From Pseudobutyrivibrio sp. UBA1225 (lineage in GTDB: Bacteria > Bacillota > Clostridia > Lachnospirales > Lachnospiraceae), in NCBI GenBank assembly GCA_002309345.1, contig DBWZ01000016.1, forward strand, positions 1 through 40,575: 40,575 nt of DNA. Direction: 5' to 3'. Numbering within the stretch: position 1 is the stretch's first letter; every line of letters starts with the position of its first letter. The position numbers and the translations under genes are program-made. Positions 16,196 through 25,558 of the stretch are shown piece after piece. The notes under the pieces are model-generated. The model had not been told where the DNA came from and did not search any database. It saw nothing but the letters and a program-made list of their open reading frames with translations.

Positions 16196-16633
16196 TTATT
16201 TATTTCCAGTGTATTTTTCTTCGCAATATTTACAGCGGTATACCTCGTTTTCTTCGTCGGTAAGGACAAAGATTTGATCCAGACCCTGCTCGATAGTGCT
16301 GATGCATCGTGGGTTCTTGCAAGAGATAACGTTTTTAACTTCTTTTGGGAGAGAAAGTGTTCTCTTTTCCACGATTACGTCGTCCTTAATGATGTTGCAG
16401 GTGATGTTGTGATCGATAAATCCAAGTATATCCAAATCTACTCGTTCGATAGGGCACTCGATTTTGATGATGTCCTTGCGTCCCATCTTGTTGGATTTTG
16501 CATTCATAATCATAGCGATTGTACAATCGCAGCCTAGAGTATCAAGATGCAAATTGCGGTAGATTGTCATGGAGTCGCCGGCCTTGATATGGTCGAGTAC
16601 AAAGCCTTCATGAATTCCACTAATATTTAACAT
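16196..16633 (-). CDS. pyrI: Aspartate carbamoyltransferase regulatory subunit
   Basis: A 145-aa PyrI. It has an N-terminal nucleotide-binding part ('GFVLDHIKAG', 'DIIKIECP') and a C-terminal zinc domain with four cysteines in 'CKNPRCIST' and 'YRCKYCEEKY'. PyrI joins PyrB trimers into the allosteric ATCase holoenzyme and binds ATP and CTP. It follows pyrB in the usual order on the minus strand, 58 bp downstream, with GGAGG before the ATG. Presence of PyrI means this enzyme is probably feedback-regulated, unlike the PyrB-only enzyme of Bacillus. Confidence 0.95.
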   Translation of the reverse strand: MLNISGIHEGFVLDHIKAGDSMTIYRNLHLDTLGCDCTIAMIMNAKSNKMGRKDIIKIECPIERVDLDILGFIDHNITCNIIKDDVIVEKRTLSLPKEVKNVISCKNPRCISTIEQGLDQIFVLTDEENEVYRCKYCEEKYTGNK

Positions 16634-16691
16634 GTTTCTTCCTCCAAATATCTGAAAGATTAATAAGTTGTAATTCGAAAAAACGAATCGG

Positions 16692-17606
16692 CTATGCCAA
16701 CTCTAGTAGGGTAAGAATCAGAGCCATTCTGATAAACACACCGTTTTTGGCTTGCTCAAAATACATTGCTCTTGGGTCATCATCCACATCCACTGTGATT
16801 TCGTTTACTCGTGGGAGAGGATGAAGAACCATCATATTCTTCTTTGCAAGATGCATCTTCTCAGGAGTGAGAATGAAGTAATCTTTCAAGCGAATGTAAT
16901 CCTCTTCGTTGAAGAAGCGCTCGCGCTGAACTCTTGTCATGTAGAGAATATCCAGCTCACCCATAACATTGTCAAGAGAATCAACCTCTTTGTATTCAAA
17001 ACCTTTTTTGTCGAGAACGTCTTCGCGGATGTATTCTGGAACTCTAAGCTCCTCAGGTGAGATAAGCACGAACTTGATTCCCGGATAGCGAACCAGCGCG
17101 TTGATGAGAGAGTGCACTGTACGTCCAAACTTCAAATCGCCACAGAGTCCGATTGTAAGATCTTTGATCTCGCCGCGCAAAGAGCGGATAGTAAATAAAT
17201 CGGTAAGGGTTTGAGTTGGATGTTGGTGACCACCATCACCAGCATTGATAACGGGAATAAGAGATCGCTGAGAAGCGACAAGTGGAGCGCCTTCTTTAGG
17301 ATGACGCATAGCGCAAATATCTGCGTAAGAAGAAATAACACGAATAGTATCAGAAACACTTTCGCCTTTGGCTGCTGAAGATGAATCAGCTGATGAGAAA
17401 CCAAGGATTGAACCACCAAGATTAAGCATGGCGGCTTCGAAAGATAATCTTGTACGAGTGCTTGGCTCGTAAAAACATGTGGCGAGCTTTTTGCCGTGGC
17501 ATTTTTCGGAGTAAACATCCGGATGAAGCTTGATATCATCGGCCAGGTCCATAAGCTGCTCTAGTTCCTCCCTGGAAAAATCCAGAGGACTCATTAGATG
17601 ACGCAT
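16692..17606 (-). CDS. pyrB: Aspartate carbamoyltransferase catalytic subunit
   Basis: Catalyses carbamoyl-phosphate + aspartate to carbamoyl-aspartate, the committed step of pyrimidine synthesis. Signatures are 'YEPSTRTRLSFE' (carbamoyl-phosphate loop), 'GHQHPTQTLTDLFTI' and 'HPLPRVNEITVDVD'. The open frame extends to a TTG at 17621, but that codon is inside the GGGAGG ribosome binding site. The ATG at 17606 (protein beginning MRHLMSPLDFS, 304 aa) is the sensible start. On the minus strand just upstream, TGGTAGAAT looks like an extended -10. I see no PyrR-type attenuator in the short leader. Confidence 0.96.
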   Translation of the reverse strand: MRHLMSPLDFSREELEQLMDLADDIKLHPDVYSEKCHGKKLATCFYEPSTRTRLSFEAAMLNLGGSILGFSSADSSSAAKGESVSDTIRVISSYADICAMRHPKEGAPLVASQRSLIPVINAGDGGHQHPTQTLTDLFTIRSLRGEIKDLTIGLCGDLKFGRTVHSLINALVRYPGIKFVLISPEELRVPEYIREDVLDKKGFEYKEVDSLDNVMGELDILYMTRVQRERFFNEEDYIRLKDYFILTPEKMHLAKKNMMVLHPLPRVNEITVDVDDDPRAMYFEQAKNGVFIRMALILTLLELA

Positions 17607-17659
17607 TGACTGTCCTCCCAAAATATTTTTATTAAATCAATTTATTCTACCACATTAAA

Positions 17660-17688
17660 TTCAAAATAGAACCCTTTTATGCTAAAAT
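17660..17688 (+). promoter_or_regulatory. priA promoter giving a near-leaderless transcript
   Basis: TTCAAA and TAAAAT are 17 bp apart. The -10 ends 7 bp before the priA ATG, so a start 6-8 bases downstream would place +1 at or next to the A of the ATG. The bases between are all T or A, with no Shine-Dalgarno. Confidence 0.5.
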
Positions 17689-17695
17689 ATTTTTT

Positions 17696-19927
17696 ATGAA
17701 ATATGCAGATATTATAATTGACATATCTCACGAGAGATTGGACAAGACATTTGAATATATAGTTCCAACCAAGTTAGAAGACCAAGTCTCAGAGGGAATG
17801 CAGGTGGTTATCCCTTTTGGAAAGGGTGATCGAGCAATCACAGGATATGTTGTTGGTCTTCATGACAAGCCGGGCTTCGATATTACAAAGCTGAAACCTA
17901 TTGCGAGAGTCGTCAAAGACAGCATCGCTATAGAATCTCAGCTTATTTCTTTGGCTGCTTTTCTGAAGCGCAACTACGGCTCTACCATGAACCAAGCCCT
18001 CAAGACAGTTATTCCTATCAAGAAAAAGGAAAACGAAAAGCTCAAAAAGGAAATCAGCCTAGCAATTCCTTTAGAGCAAGCCAAAATCGAATTGACAGAG
18101 CTTCTTACTAAAAAGAATCATGCAGTGGGCAAGGAGCGCTTGCTTAGAGAGCTTCTTGAGGTAGATGTACTAGATTGGGAGCTTGCCACCAAAAAGCTTC
18201 AGGTTCCAACGGCGAACATTCGAGTTTTGGAAAAAAAAGGAATCGTCAGGATAGAATCTGTCAGAGCCTTTAGAAATCCACACATCAACAAGTCGGCTCA
18301 GGCAAAGCAAATCACTTTAAACCAGCAGCAGGAGGCAGCCGCAGAGCAAATCAAGGCTGATATAGATACAGGCAGAAGCAAGACCTATCTCATCCACGGA
18401 GTCACCGGCTCCGGCAAGACAGAGGTCTACATGGATGTGATGGAGCATGTGATAAACATGGGCAAGCAGGTGATTGTTCTCATTCCAGAGATTGCCCTGA
18501 CTTACCAGACGGTGATGAGATTCTACACTCGCTTTGGTGACAAGGTCAGCATTCTAAACAGCCGCATGTCGCCAGGAGAGCGCTTCGACCAATTCGAGCG
18601 CGCCAAGGCTGGCGAAATCAGCATCATGGTTGGCCCTCGTTCGGCGCTGTTTACACCATTTGCAAATCTTGGGCTAATCATAATCGACGAAGAACATGAA
18701 AGCTCCTACAAATCCGAGGTGGTTCCTAGATATCACGCTAGAGAGACTGCGGTATACAGAGCGAAGCTTTCAGGCGCCACAGTTATACTGGGCTCGGCTA
18801 CACCTAGCCTTGAGGCATATAGCAGAGCGACCTCAGGTGAATATCAGCTAATCACTCTTGAAAATCGTGCCAAAGGGCAGGATATGGCCAAATGCGAAAT
18901 CATAGATTTGCGTCAGGAGCTACAATCCGGCAATCGTTCAATGATTAGTCGCAGGCTTATGGAGCTGATGGCAGACAGATTAGAGAAGCATCAGCAAATC
19001 ATGCTGTTTTTGAATCGCCGTGGGCTGATGGGATTTGTTTCTTGTAGGGCGTGCGGCCATGTGTTAAAATGTCCACATTGTGATGTTGCTTTGCACCTGC
19101 ACAAGGACGGCACGATGAAGTGCCACTATTGCGGTTACACAACTAAGGCAGCCAAGGTTTGTCCTAGCTGCGGCAGCAAATATATTGGCTCCTTCAGGGC
19201 TGGCACACAACGCCTTGAAGAGATTGTTAAGCAGGCGTTCCCTCAGGCGAGAGTCCTTAGAATGGATGCCGACACCACCAAAGGAAAGGATGGCCACGAG
19301 GAAATCCTATCCGCGTTTGCGGCCCACGAGGCTGATGTTCTTATAGGAACACAGATGATAGTTAAGGGTCACGATTTTGCAAACGTCACTTTGGTTGGTA
19401 TAATTGCAGCGGATATATCTTTAAACGAATCGGATTATCACAGCGGAGAGCGTACCTTCCAGCTCCTTACTCAGGCGGTGGGGCGCGCAGGGCGAGGCGA
19501 CGAACCTGGAGTTGCAGTTATTCAGACCTATCAGCCTGAAAACTATGCAGTGCTTACTGCAGCAGCCCAAGATTACAGCGAGTTTTACAAGCAGGAATTT
19601 GCCTATCGCAAACTGCTGTCATATCCACCCTGCTCGCATATCCTTGGTATTCAGGTGGCCTGCGACAAACAAGCGGACGCTATCGCTCAGGCAGATATCC
19701 TAGCTGGAATAATCAGGCAGACTGATCCAGAAATTGTAATAATGGGTCCTGAGGATGCGTATCTTGCCAAGCTAAAGGATGTTTATCGACGAGTTATTTA
19801 TCTCAAGGCCGACGATTACGATAGGCTTGTGGCGGTGAAGGATACCATCGACAAGTTCTTGCTAGAGCAAAAACAATACAGAAACACAACTACTTGGTTT
19901 GATTTTGATCCAATCAATACATTGTAG
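17696..19927 (+). CDS. priA: Primosomal protein N' (replication restart helicase PriA)
   Basis: A 743-aa superfamily 2 3'-5' helicase that reloads the replisome at stalled forks. In order: N-terminal 3'BD ('YADIIIDISHERLDKTFEYIVP'), Walker A 'HGVTGSGKTEVYM' (about 234-246), Walker B 'LIIIDEEHESSYK', 'ILGSATPSLEA', a zinc-binding insertion with eight cysteines (CRACGHVLKCPHC ... CHYCGY ... CPSCGS), and helicase motifs V/VI 'GTQMIVKGHDFANVTLVGI', 'ERTFQLLTQAVGRAGRG'. Length is normal for Firmicutes. It is followed by def 48 bp on, the usual order. Confidence 0.96.
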   Translation: MKYADIIIDISHERLDKTFEYIVPTKLEDQVSEGMQVVIPFGKGDRAITGYVVGLHDKPGFDITKLKPIARVVKDSIAIESQLISLAAFLKRNYGSTMNQALKTVIPIKKKENEKLKKEISLAIPLEQAKIELTELLTKKNHAVGKERLLRELLEVDVLDWELATKKLQVPTANIRVLEKKGIVRIESVRAFRNPHINKSAQAKQITLNQQQEAAAEQIKADIDTGRSKTYLIHGVTGSGKTEVYMDVMEHVINMGKQVIVLIPEIALTYQTVMRFYTRFGDKVSILNSRMSPGERFDQFERAKAGEISIMVGPRSALFTPFANLGLIIIDEEHESSYKSEVVPRYHARETAVYRAKLSGATVILGSATPSLEAYSRATSGEYQLITLENRAKGQDMAKCEIIDLRQELQSGNRSMISRRLMELMADRLEKHQQIMLFLNRRGLMGFVSCRACGHVLKCPHCDVALHLHKDGTMKCHYCGYTTKAAKVCPSCGSKYIGSFRAGTQRLEEIVKQAFPQARVLRMDADTTKGKDGHEEILSAFAAHEADVLIGTQMIVKGHDFANVTLVGIIAADISLNESDYHSGERTFQLLTQAVGRAGRGDEPGVAVIQTYQPENYAVLTAAAQDYSEFYKQEFAYRKLLSYPPCSHILGIQVACDKQADAIAQADILAGIIRQTDPEIVIMGPEDAYLAKLKDVYRRVIYLKADDYDRLVAVKDTIDKFLLEQKQYRNTTTWFDFDPINTL

Positions 19928-19975
19928 ATCAAGTTGAAAATAGCGAAAGTTTTTTTGATGTAGAAAGGAATTATA

Positions 19976-20482
19976 ATGGCTTTATTAGAAATTAGAGAAT
20001 ACGGAAAAGACGATGTGCTTTTAAAGACCTGTAAGCCTGTAAAAGAGCTTACACCACGTCTAAAAACACTCATCGAGGATATGTTTGAAACTATGTATGA
20101 TGCAGATGGCGTCGGTTTGGCTGCTCCACAGGTGGGAGTCCTCAGACGTATATGCGTTATAGATATAGGCGAGGGCCCTGTTACCCTTATCAATCCAGAG
20201 GTTATTGAGACATCTGGCGAGCAGACTGGCAATGAAGGCTGTCTCTCTGTCCCTGGCAAGACAGGTATCGTTACTCGTCCAAACTATGCCAAGGTCAAAG
20301 CTTTAAACGAAAACATGGAAGAGTTTATTGTAGAAGGCGAAGAGCTTATGGCTCGTGCACTTCTTCACGAGATAGATCACTTGGATGGTCACATTTACAC
20401 AGAGAAGGTTGAAGGCAAGCTCTATGATGTAGATACCTTTGCGGAAGAATACGAAAAAGACCAAGAGCAAGCACAGCAGTAA
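19976..20482 (+). CDS. def: Peptide deformylase
   Basis: A 168-aa metalloenzyme that removes the N-formyl group from nascent proteins, undoing the work of Fmt. All three motifs are intact: 'GVGLAAPQVG' (about 44-53), 'EGCLSVPG' with Cys89, and 'HEIDHLDG' with His131, Glu132 and His135. GAAAGGAATT precedes the ATG. In many Firmicutes fmt follows directly; here the next plus-strand housekeeping gene (fmt) is about 11.5 kb away. The stop codon abuts the stop codon of the opposing response-regulator gene with no base between. Confidence 0.97.
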   Translation: MALLEIREYGKDDVLLKTCKPVKELTPRLKTLIEDMFETMYDADGVGLAAPQVGVLRRICVIDIGEGPVTLINPEVIETSGEQTGNEGCLSVPGKTGIVTRPNYAKVKALNENMEEFIVEGEELMARALLHEIDHLDGHIYTEKVEGKLYDVDTFAEEYEKDQEQAQQ

Positions 20483-21124
20483 TCACTTGGTGTTTTTTAA
20501 ATAGAATATTGCAAGTTGAGTGCGATCTCTCAGATTGAGCTTTTCAAGTATGGATGACAGATAGTTGCGAACTGTGCCCTCCGAAAGAAATAGCTTCTGA
20601 GAGATTTCTTTATTTGAGAAGCCCTCAGCCACAAGCTGCATGACTTCATATTCCTTTTCAGTGATGTCAAAGGCAGTGAAATCAAGCTTATTCTCATGGC
20701 TAGATTCATCCATGAGGGTAGGAAGCTTGTCGATGACAGCTCCACCAAAAACACTTTGACCATTGATAGCGGCGTGTAAAGCTGCAGGCAAAGATTTGTA
20801 ATCTTGCTTTAAGAGATAGCCTTTTACTCCAAGCTTTAACGCTTTTACGATATACTCATCATCGGAAAAGGTCGTTAGAAATAGGATAGTGGCATCCTTG
20901 TGATTTGATAAGATTTCCTCTGCGGCCTCAAGACCGTTCATGTCCGCCATTCTGATATCCATTAGCAGCAAATCTGGGTGCAGCTCATCAAAAAGCTGTA
21001 CAGCTTCTCTGCCACTACATCCCTTGCCGACGACCTCAAAATCTGGCTCCGCCGCAATAATCATCTCAAGCGACATCGTTATCAATTCATCATCATCTAC
21101 TAATAAAATCCTCTTCTTATCCAT
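20483..21124 (-). CDS. NarL/LuxR-type response regulator (LnrK-like)
   Basis: A 213-aa two-component regulator. The receiver domain (1-120) has the acidic pocket in 'LLVDDDEL' (Asp10-12) and the phospho-acceptor Asp56 in 'LLMDIRM'. The C-terminal LuxR-type helix-turn-helix is 'EKEYEVMQLVAEGFSNKEISQKLFLSEGTVRNYLSSILEKLNL'. It lies after the histidine kinase and ABC genes on the same strand and most likely controls them. AGGTGA is its ribosome binding site, and a TATAAT in the 54-bp gap to the kinase gene may be an internal promoter. The inverted repeats near 25559-25587 are candidate targets. Confidence 0.92.
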   Translation of the reverse strand: MDKKRILLVDDDELITMSLEMIIAAEPDFEVVGKGCSGREAVQLFDELHPDLLLMDIRMADMNGLEAAEEILSNHKDATILFLTTFSDDEYIVKALKLGVKGYLLKQDYKSLPAALHAAINGQSVFGGAVIDKLPTLMDESSHENKLDFTAFDITEKEYEVMQLVAEGFSNKEISQKLFLSEGTVRNYLSSILEKLNLRDRTQLAIFYLKNTK

Positions 21125-21178
21125 TTTTTCACCTAGCCCTATTAATTATTTTTCCCTCGTTATAATTATAAAATGAAT

Positions 21179-22195
21179 TTAGCTTTTTGCTTCTGACATA
21201 TTCAAAGGCAGTCTCGCAAATACGGTAAATCCATCCTTCGTGTAGAAGTATGCGTCGCCACCTACTGAATTTGCTCGTTCGCGGATGTTTCTAAGTCCGA
21301 TACCCTCGAAGCCATCTGTGCCAATCAGGCGCTTTGTATCTTCAGACAACACACCGTTGTCGTATATTGATAGAGTACAAAAGCTGTAGTTGCGATGGAA
21401 GATGATGGAAACCTTGTCGCCATTGGAGTGCTTTACAATGTTGGTTACGGCTTCCTTTAGAATTCCAATCAGAGTGAGCTTGATGTTTTTAGGCAGCGCG
21501 TCCTCTATATCTAATTCCGTATTTACGGTAAAGCTTGTAAGCTCTTTTATAATATCATCAAAGTTCTTGCTAAGGTCGATAGAATCATCATGAAGATTGT
21601 GCACAGAGGAGCGCATCTTTTCCATTGATTCATCCAAGGTCTCAGCAAGATTTTTTAGCTGAGGCGCAATGGTCTCATCCTTGTTTACAGTGGTGATTGC
21701 TCCGAGCAAAAGAATACCACGAGATAGGAGATGACCTACATTGTCATGGATTTCTCTGGCTATTCGGTTGCGCTCTGCCAGCGTTGCTAGATGCACCTGT
21801 TGATCCTGCTCTGTTAAGAGACGTTTATTTTGATTTTTCAGATAGAATTCCAGTTCCTTGCTGTCATCTCTAGTCTTTATTAATCCATCCTTGTAGGCTG
21901 TCATTTGGCGGTAAAGATATAGCGAGCACCAGGTGAAGGCTGCCATAATTACAACCATTATTTCAAGTGTAATTACTTTGGCTGGTTTTGTGATGGGAAT
22001 ATAAATAAAAGCCGCTATAAATGGAAGAGAGGTGAGCAGATTGGAAAGAATTTTATTCTTAAGAAGCAAAGTAATTTCTAACATCAGAAAAATGCAAACA
22101 GACATTACAACTGCTGAAGTCGTAATGTCATTTGCATTTACAAGTGTTATTAATCCGATTGCTGCTATTAAGCGAATTACAATGTCAGACAGCAT
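21179..22195 (-). CDS. Sensor histidine kinase, HisKA_3 type (LnrJ-like)
   Basis: A 338-aa membrane kinase of the NarL-partner class. The first about 100 residues form several hydrophobic helices with almost no extracellular domain, as in intramembrane-sensing kinases. The dimerisation/phosphorylation motif is 'LAERNRIAREIHDNVGHLL' with phospho-His150. The ATPase part has 'LKEAVTNIVKHS' (N box) and 'GIGLRNIRERANSVGG' (G box). Its start overlaps the end of the permease gene by 11 bp. Together with the ABC genes it resembles the B. subtilis linearmycin sensor LnrJ, in which the kinase senses membrane-active compounds. Confidence 0.9.
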   Translation of the reverse strand: MLSDIVIRLIAAIGLITLVNANDITTSAVVMSVCIFLMLEITLLLKNKILSNLLTSLPFIAAFIYIPITKPAKVITLEIMVVIMAAFTWCSLYLYRQMTAYKDGLIKTRDDSKELEFYLKNQNKRLLTEQDQQVHLATLAERNRIAREIHDNVGHLLSRGILLLGAITTVNKDETIAPQLKNLAETLDESMEKMRSSVHNLHDDSIDLSKNFDDIIKELTSFTVNTELDIEDALPKNIKLTLIGILKEAVTNIVKHSNGDKVSIIFHRNYSFCTLSIYDNGVLSEDTKRLIGTDGFEGIGLRNIRERANSVGGDAYFYTKDGFTVFARLPLNMSEAKS

Positions 22196-23348
22196 ACTGC
22201 TCCTTTTTTCTAGAGATTATCATTCCTAGTGCAAAGAATATGAATGCAAATAGTATTTCGATTGATATTTTGGTTGCAAATGTGGTGCCCCATATCTGGC
22301 CTATTGGCGTATCGTTTATGTAATGTACAGCTGAAACATACCAATAAAGTGGTAGGAATTGAGCTGCTTTTAGTACTGATTCAGACATTAAATCGGTACT
22401 TACGAAGACTCCGCATAAAAAGCACATTGAAAGGGTCAGCATGTTGGAAAGCATCGCTATAATGTTTTCACTTGCAGAGATTGAAGTGATAAAGTATGAC
22501 ATGCCAATTCCTATGAGCATCAATGCAAAGGTGTTAATAATATAGTAAATACTCTTGTCCGATGAATAGTTCAATCCCAAAATATGGACAGCTACAATAC
22601 AAAGCGAGGTTAGTATTATTCCTAAAAATAAAACTGAAGAAATAATTGCAGCGTTTCTTTTTTGGAAAGACATTCCGCTAACGGAAATACGGTTTTTAAC
22701 ATCTGGATTCTTCATAAATAGAAGAGCGCTGCTGATACAGGTACAAAGAATCATCATTAGGCTGTACGCATTAAAGGTGTACATTCCAGTGAAGAATGAG
22801 AAGTGCTCCTCTTCGGTGGATGATTGTACCAATGCTTTGGTTTCTTCAAGCTTTATCATTTGTTTGTTGGTCAAATCTATGGCTTCTTTTTCAGAATAAC
22901 CACACTCTAAATATATCACAACATCCTTTAGGTAGTCATCAATCTTCTGTGTTAAAAGATATTCTGAAGCAGACGATCCAGCTGAAATGTACTCAAGAGC
23001 ATTTTCAGCATCTCCTGCAGAAAGCTTTTCAGAGAAATCCTCAGGGATGATAACGGCATAATTATAGATGCCAAACCTAGTGTTTTCATTTATATCTTCC
23101 AAAGAATCAGTCTTTGGATTGACAACCTTTTGAGTCTTTTTAAGGTAATCAACTAGACCATTGCTAAGTGCAGATTCATCGTTATTGATAATGGCCACAG
23201 TCACTTGAGTTTCCTTATACATGGTTTCATTGGTTGTCGCAATTGTCTTTGCAGAAAGATTTCCGAAAAAGGTAAATATTGCAAAGTAAAGAATAAGGTT
23301 TCCCCATGTACTTTTTATTGATTTAAAAACAGCTTTAAAGACTGACAT
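22185..23348 (-). CDS. ABC-2 type transporter permease (LnrN-like)
   Basis: A 387-aa ABC-2 permease. One TM helix at the N-terminus (about 14-34) is followed by a large extracytoplasmic loop of about 150 residues ('ATTNETMYKETQVTVAIIN' onward), then five or more C-terminal TM helices. This matches the ABC2_membrane_3 / YhgE-like architecture used by LnrM/N and similar drug exporters. It overlaps the upstream permease by 14 bp and the kinase by 11 bp, so translation is coupled. It would pair with the adjacent permease as a heterodimer energised by the ATPase. Confidence 0.85.
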   Translation of the reverse strand: MSVFKAVFKSIKSTWGNLILYFAIFTFFGNLSAKTIATTNETMYKETQVTVAIINNDESALSNGLVDYLKKTQKVVNPKTDSLEDINENTRFGIYNYAVIIPEDFSEKLSAGDAENALEYISAGSSASEYLLTQKIDDYLKDVVIYLECGYSEKEAIDLTNKQMIKLEETKALVQSSTEEEHFSFFTGMYTFNAYSLMMILCTCISSALLFMKNPDVKNRISVSGMSFQKRNAAIISSVLFLGIILTSLCIVAVHILGLNYSSDKSIYYIINTFALMLIGIGMSYFITSISASENIIAMLSNMLTLSMCFLCGVFVSTDLMSESVLKAAQFLPLYWYVSAVHYINDTPIGQIWGTTFATKISIEILFAFIFFALGMIISRKKEQYAV

Positions 23349-24480
23349 ATTTCCTCCTCCTTAGACAAATGCTACTGATAAACAGACATACCACAATCAT
23401 TGATAGCATTATAATTATGTTTTGTGTATAGACATCCGTCCTGCCGTAAGTGGCTCTTATAAATAGAGAATCAGTTATCAATGCCGCTGGGTTAATCTTG
23501 TTGAGGATTGGGCATTTATATTGAATCAACTGTTTGATCTGATCCCACATAAGACCGCTGAAGAACGAGCATGACATTGAAAATAAAAGTGGTACTATAA
23601 CGTGGTATTTTGGATTTGGAAGTAAAGAACCAATCAATGTTCCTGCAGCTATACCAATTCCGCTTCCTATTGTTGTAATCAAAATTGCTTCGCCAAGTGG
23701 AATGCCAATATTAATATTTAAGGCGTATTGTATGTAGATTACAACTATGGCATTTGAAACGGATTGAATAAGCATTCCAGCCAAAGTTCCTGCGGCTACA
23801 GCAACTAGCTTGTTGGTTGGTGCGCACTCAAAACGCTTTCCGCTTTCGGAGATGTTTGCGCAAATTCCATGTAGCATCGATGTGCTAATCCAAGAACTAA
23901 ACAGTGATGACATGGCAAGCAGTGCGAAGAAATACTGTAGGTAACGTGAAGTGTTGTTGCCAAAGTTGTGCTCCTTCATCAGATTTAAATCCTTGGACTG
24001 TAGCTTTATGGCTTCCTCCATTTTCTCTGGATGGTTGGTTGCGATTTCTTCCAATTGAAACTTTGCATTTTCGTAGGCTCTAACAATTTGGTTTAAGGTG
24101 GTGGATGCAAAGCCATTTTCCTTAATCACTGTGTCGATTTTGTCGTCCTTTTCCAGATAGAAGCCGGAGATTTTTTTATCATCCATGGCTTTTGAAGCGC
24201 TTTTTTCATCCTTGAATGAGAGTACATTCAAAACCTTAATATGATCGTTAGTTTCTTTTGACAGTTCATTAATAAGCTCTGTAAAAGAAGACTCCTGAGA
24301 ATTCGTATTTACGTATCCCACATCAATTGTCTTAAAGGTATCAGGATCCTCTTTGATGAGATTTCCAAAGCCCACATAAAATGCCGTGGCAAGTACTAGT
24401 GGAAACAGGAAGTTCCAGCCGACGATGGCTCGCATTCTCGTTAATTCTTTTAATTTATATAGAAAAATTCGTATAAACAT
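23335..24480 (-). CDS. ABC-2 type transporter permease (LnrM-like)
   Basis: A 381-aa permease with the same layout as its neighbour: an N-terminal TM (about 20-37), a long extracytoplasmic domain to about residue 175, then five or six TM helices. An NX-GSGIGIAAGTLIGSLLP-like helix pair and a final 'MLSMIVVCLFISSICL' segment lie near the C-terminus. Its first base overlaps the last base of the ATPase stop. The two permeases are diverged, consistent with a heterodimer. Confidence 0.85.
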   Translation of the reverse strand: MFIRIFLYKLKELTRMRAIVGWNFLFPLVLATAFYVGFGNLIKEDPDTFKTIDVGYVNTNSQESSFTELINELSKETNDHIKVLNVLSFKDEKSASKAMDDKKISGFYLEKDDKIDTVIKENGFASTTLNQIVRAYENAKFQLEEIATNHPEKMEEAIKLQSKDLNLMKEHNFGNNTSRYLQYFFALLAMSSLFSSWISTSMLHGICANISESGKRFECAPTNKLVAVAAGTLAGMLIQSVSNAIVVIYIQYALNINIGIPLGEAILITTIGSGIGIAAGTLIGSLLPNPKYHVIVPLLFSMSCSFFSGLMWDQIKQLIQYKCPILNKINPAALITDSLFIRATYGRTDVYTQNIIIMLSMIVVCLFISSICLRRRKYVSL

Positions 24481-25421
24481 TAGTCTCTAAGCTCCTTTCC
24501 TGTGATTTCAAGGAATACGTCGTTCAAAGTTGGAAGCTCGGTAGTCACATGACCAAATGGGATGTTTTTGTCCGACAAGTAACTGAGTACATGTACGAGA
24601 TTATGCTCGCCGCCATCGCACTTGATAACTACATCGTCGCCATCCTCTAAGACTTTGTATACATGATTGATTTCCTTAAGGTCATCTATAATCTCTTTAG
24701 ATTTATTAGGCAAACCAATGCGGATTGTCTCGCGGTTGATAAGTGAAGCCTTTAGCTCTGATGATGTGCCGCTTGCTACATTCTTGCCATGATCCATTAT
24801 TACAACGCGAGTGCAAAGCTCCTCAACCTCTTCCATGTAGTGAGACGTATATACGATAGTTGCTCCTTCGCGGTTCATCTTTTTGATTCCCTCTAGGATA
24901 GCATTTCTACTTTGAGGATCAACGGCCACTGTAGGCTCATCAAAAAGTATAAGCTTTGGCTTGTGAGCAATACCGCAGGCTATGTTTAATCTTCGAAGTA
25001 AACCACCAGAAAGCTTCTTTGGCTTATATTTTTTGTAATCCGTAAGACCGGTAAACTCCAAAGCATCCTCAACATATTTTTTTCTGAGATTCTTATCTTT
25101 GATATAGAGACCACAGAAGAAATCTACGTTTTCGTAAACATTAAGAGTTTCAATAACGGCTACGTTTTGCATTACCACACCAATCTGACTTTTGATATCG
25201 TATGCATCTGGTGTCATTGGCTTGTCAAAGATTTTAATGTCACCTTTATCGTATTTCAGTAACGAAAGTAAGCAGTTGATTGTAGTTGTCTTTCCTGAAC
25301 CGTTTGGTCCTAGCAAGCCAAGAATCTCACCGTCCCTCACATCAAGGTTAAAATGATCAACCGCTACGTTGTCTCCGTATCTTTTTACAAGATTGCTAAT
25401 TGAAATAATGTTATCGCTCAT
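24480..25421 (-). CDS. ABC transporter ATP-binding protein (LnrL-like)
   Basis: A 313-aa nucleotide-binding subunit. Walker A is 'GPNGSGKTTT' (residues 38-47, Lys44), the Q-loop region is 'IGVVMQNVAV', the ABC signature is 'LSGGLLRRLNIA' and Walker B is 'LILFDEPTVAVDP'. The C-terminal about 90 residues form the extra domain common in drug and antibiotic exporters. It is the first gene of a five-gene minus-strand operon: ATPase, two permeases, kinase, regulator. The gene content matches B. subtilis lnrJK-lnrLMN, with the transporter genes placed first here. The likely role is resistance to a membrane-active compound; the substrate is not readable. Confidence 0.92.
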   Translation of the reverse strand: MSDNIISISNLVKRYGDNVAVDHFNLDVRDGEILGLLGPNGSGKTTTINCLLSLLKYDKGDIKIFDKPMTPDAYDIKSQIGVVMQNVAVIETLNVYENVDFFCGLYIKDKNLRKKYVEDALEFTGLTDYKKYKPKKLSGGLLRRLNIACGIAHKPKLILFDEPTVAVDPQSRNAILEGIKKMNREGATIVYTSHYMEEVEELCTRVVIMDHGKNVASGTSSELKASLINRETIRIGLPNKSKEIIDDLKEINHVYKVLEDGDDVVIKCDGGEHNLVHVLSYLSDKNIPFGHVTTELPTLNDVFLEITGKELRD

Positions 25422-25558
25422 GTTCTTCTCCTTTATATCTTTTTAAAATGATTTTGATTTTTGGTAGAAATCTGTTTTGGATTTCTGTGATTTAAAATTC
25501 CTTTATTTCTGTTCTGATATCATAATATTATTTCTAGAATCCATTAAACAGTGAAGGC

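Noticed and set aside
17606..17621. Longer pyrB from the TTG at 17621
   Set aside because: The extra codons are the GGGAGG ribosome binding site of the ATG at 17606.
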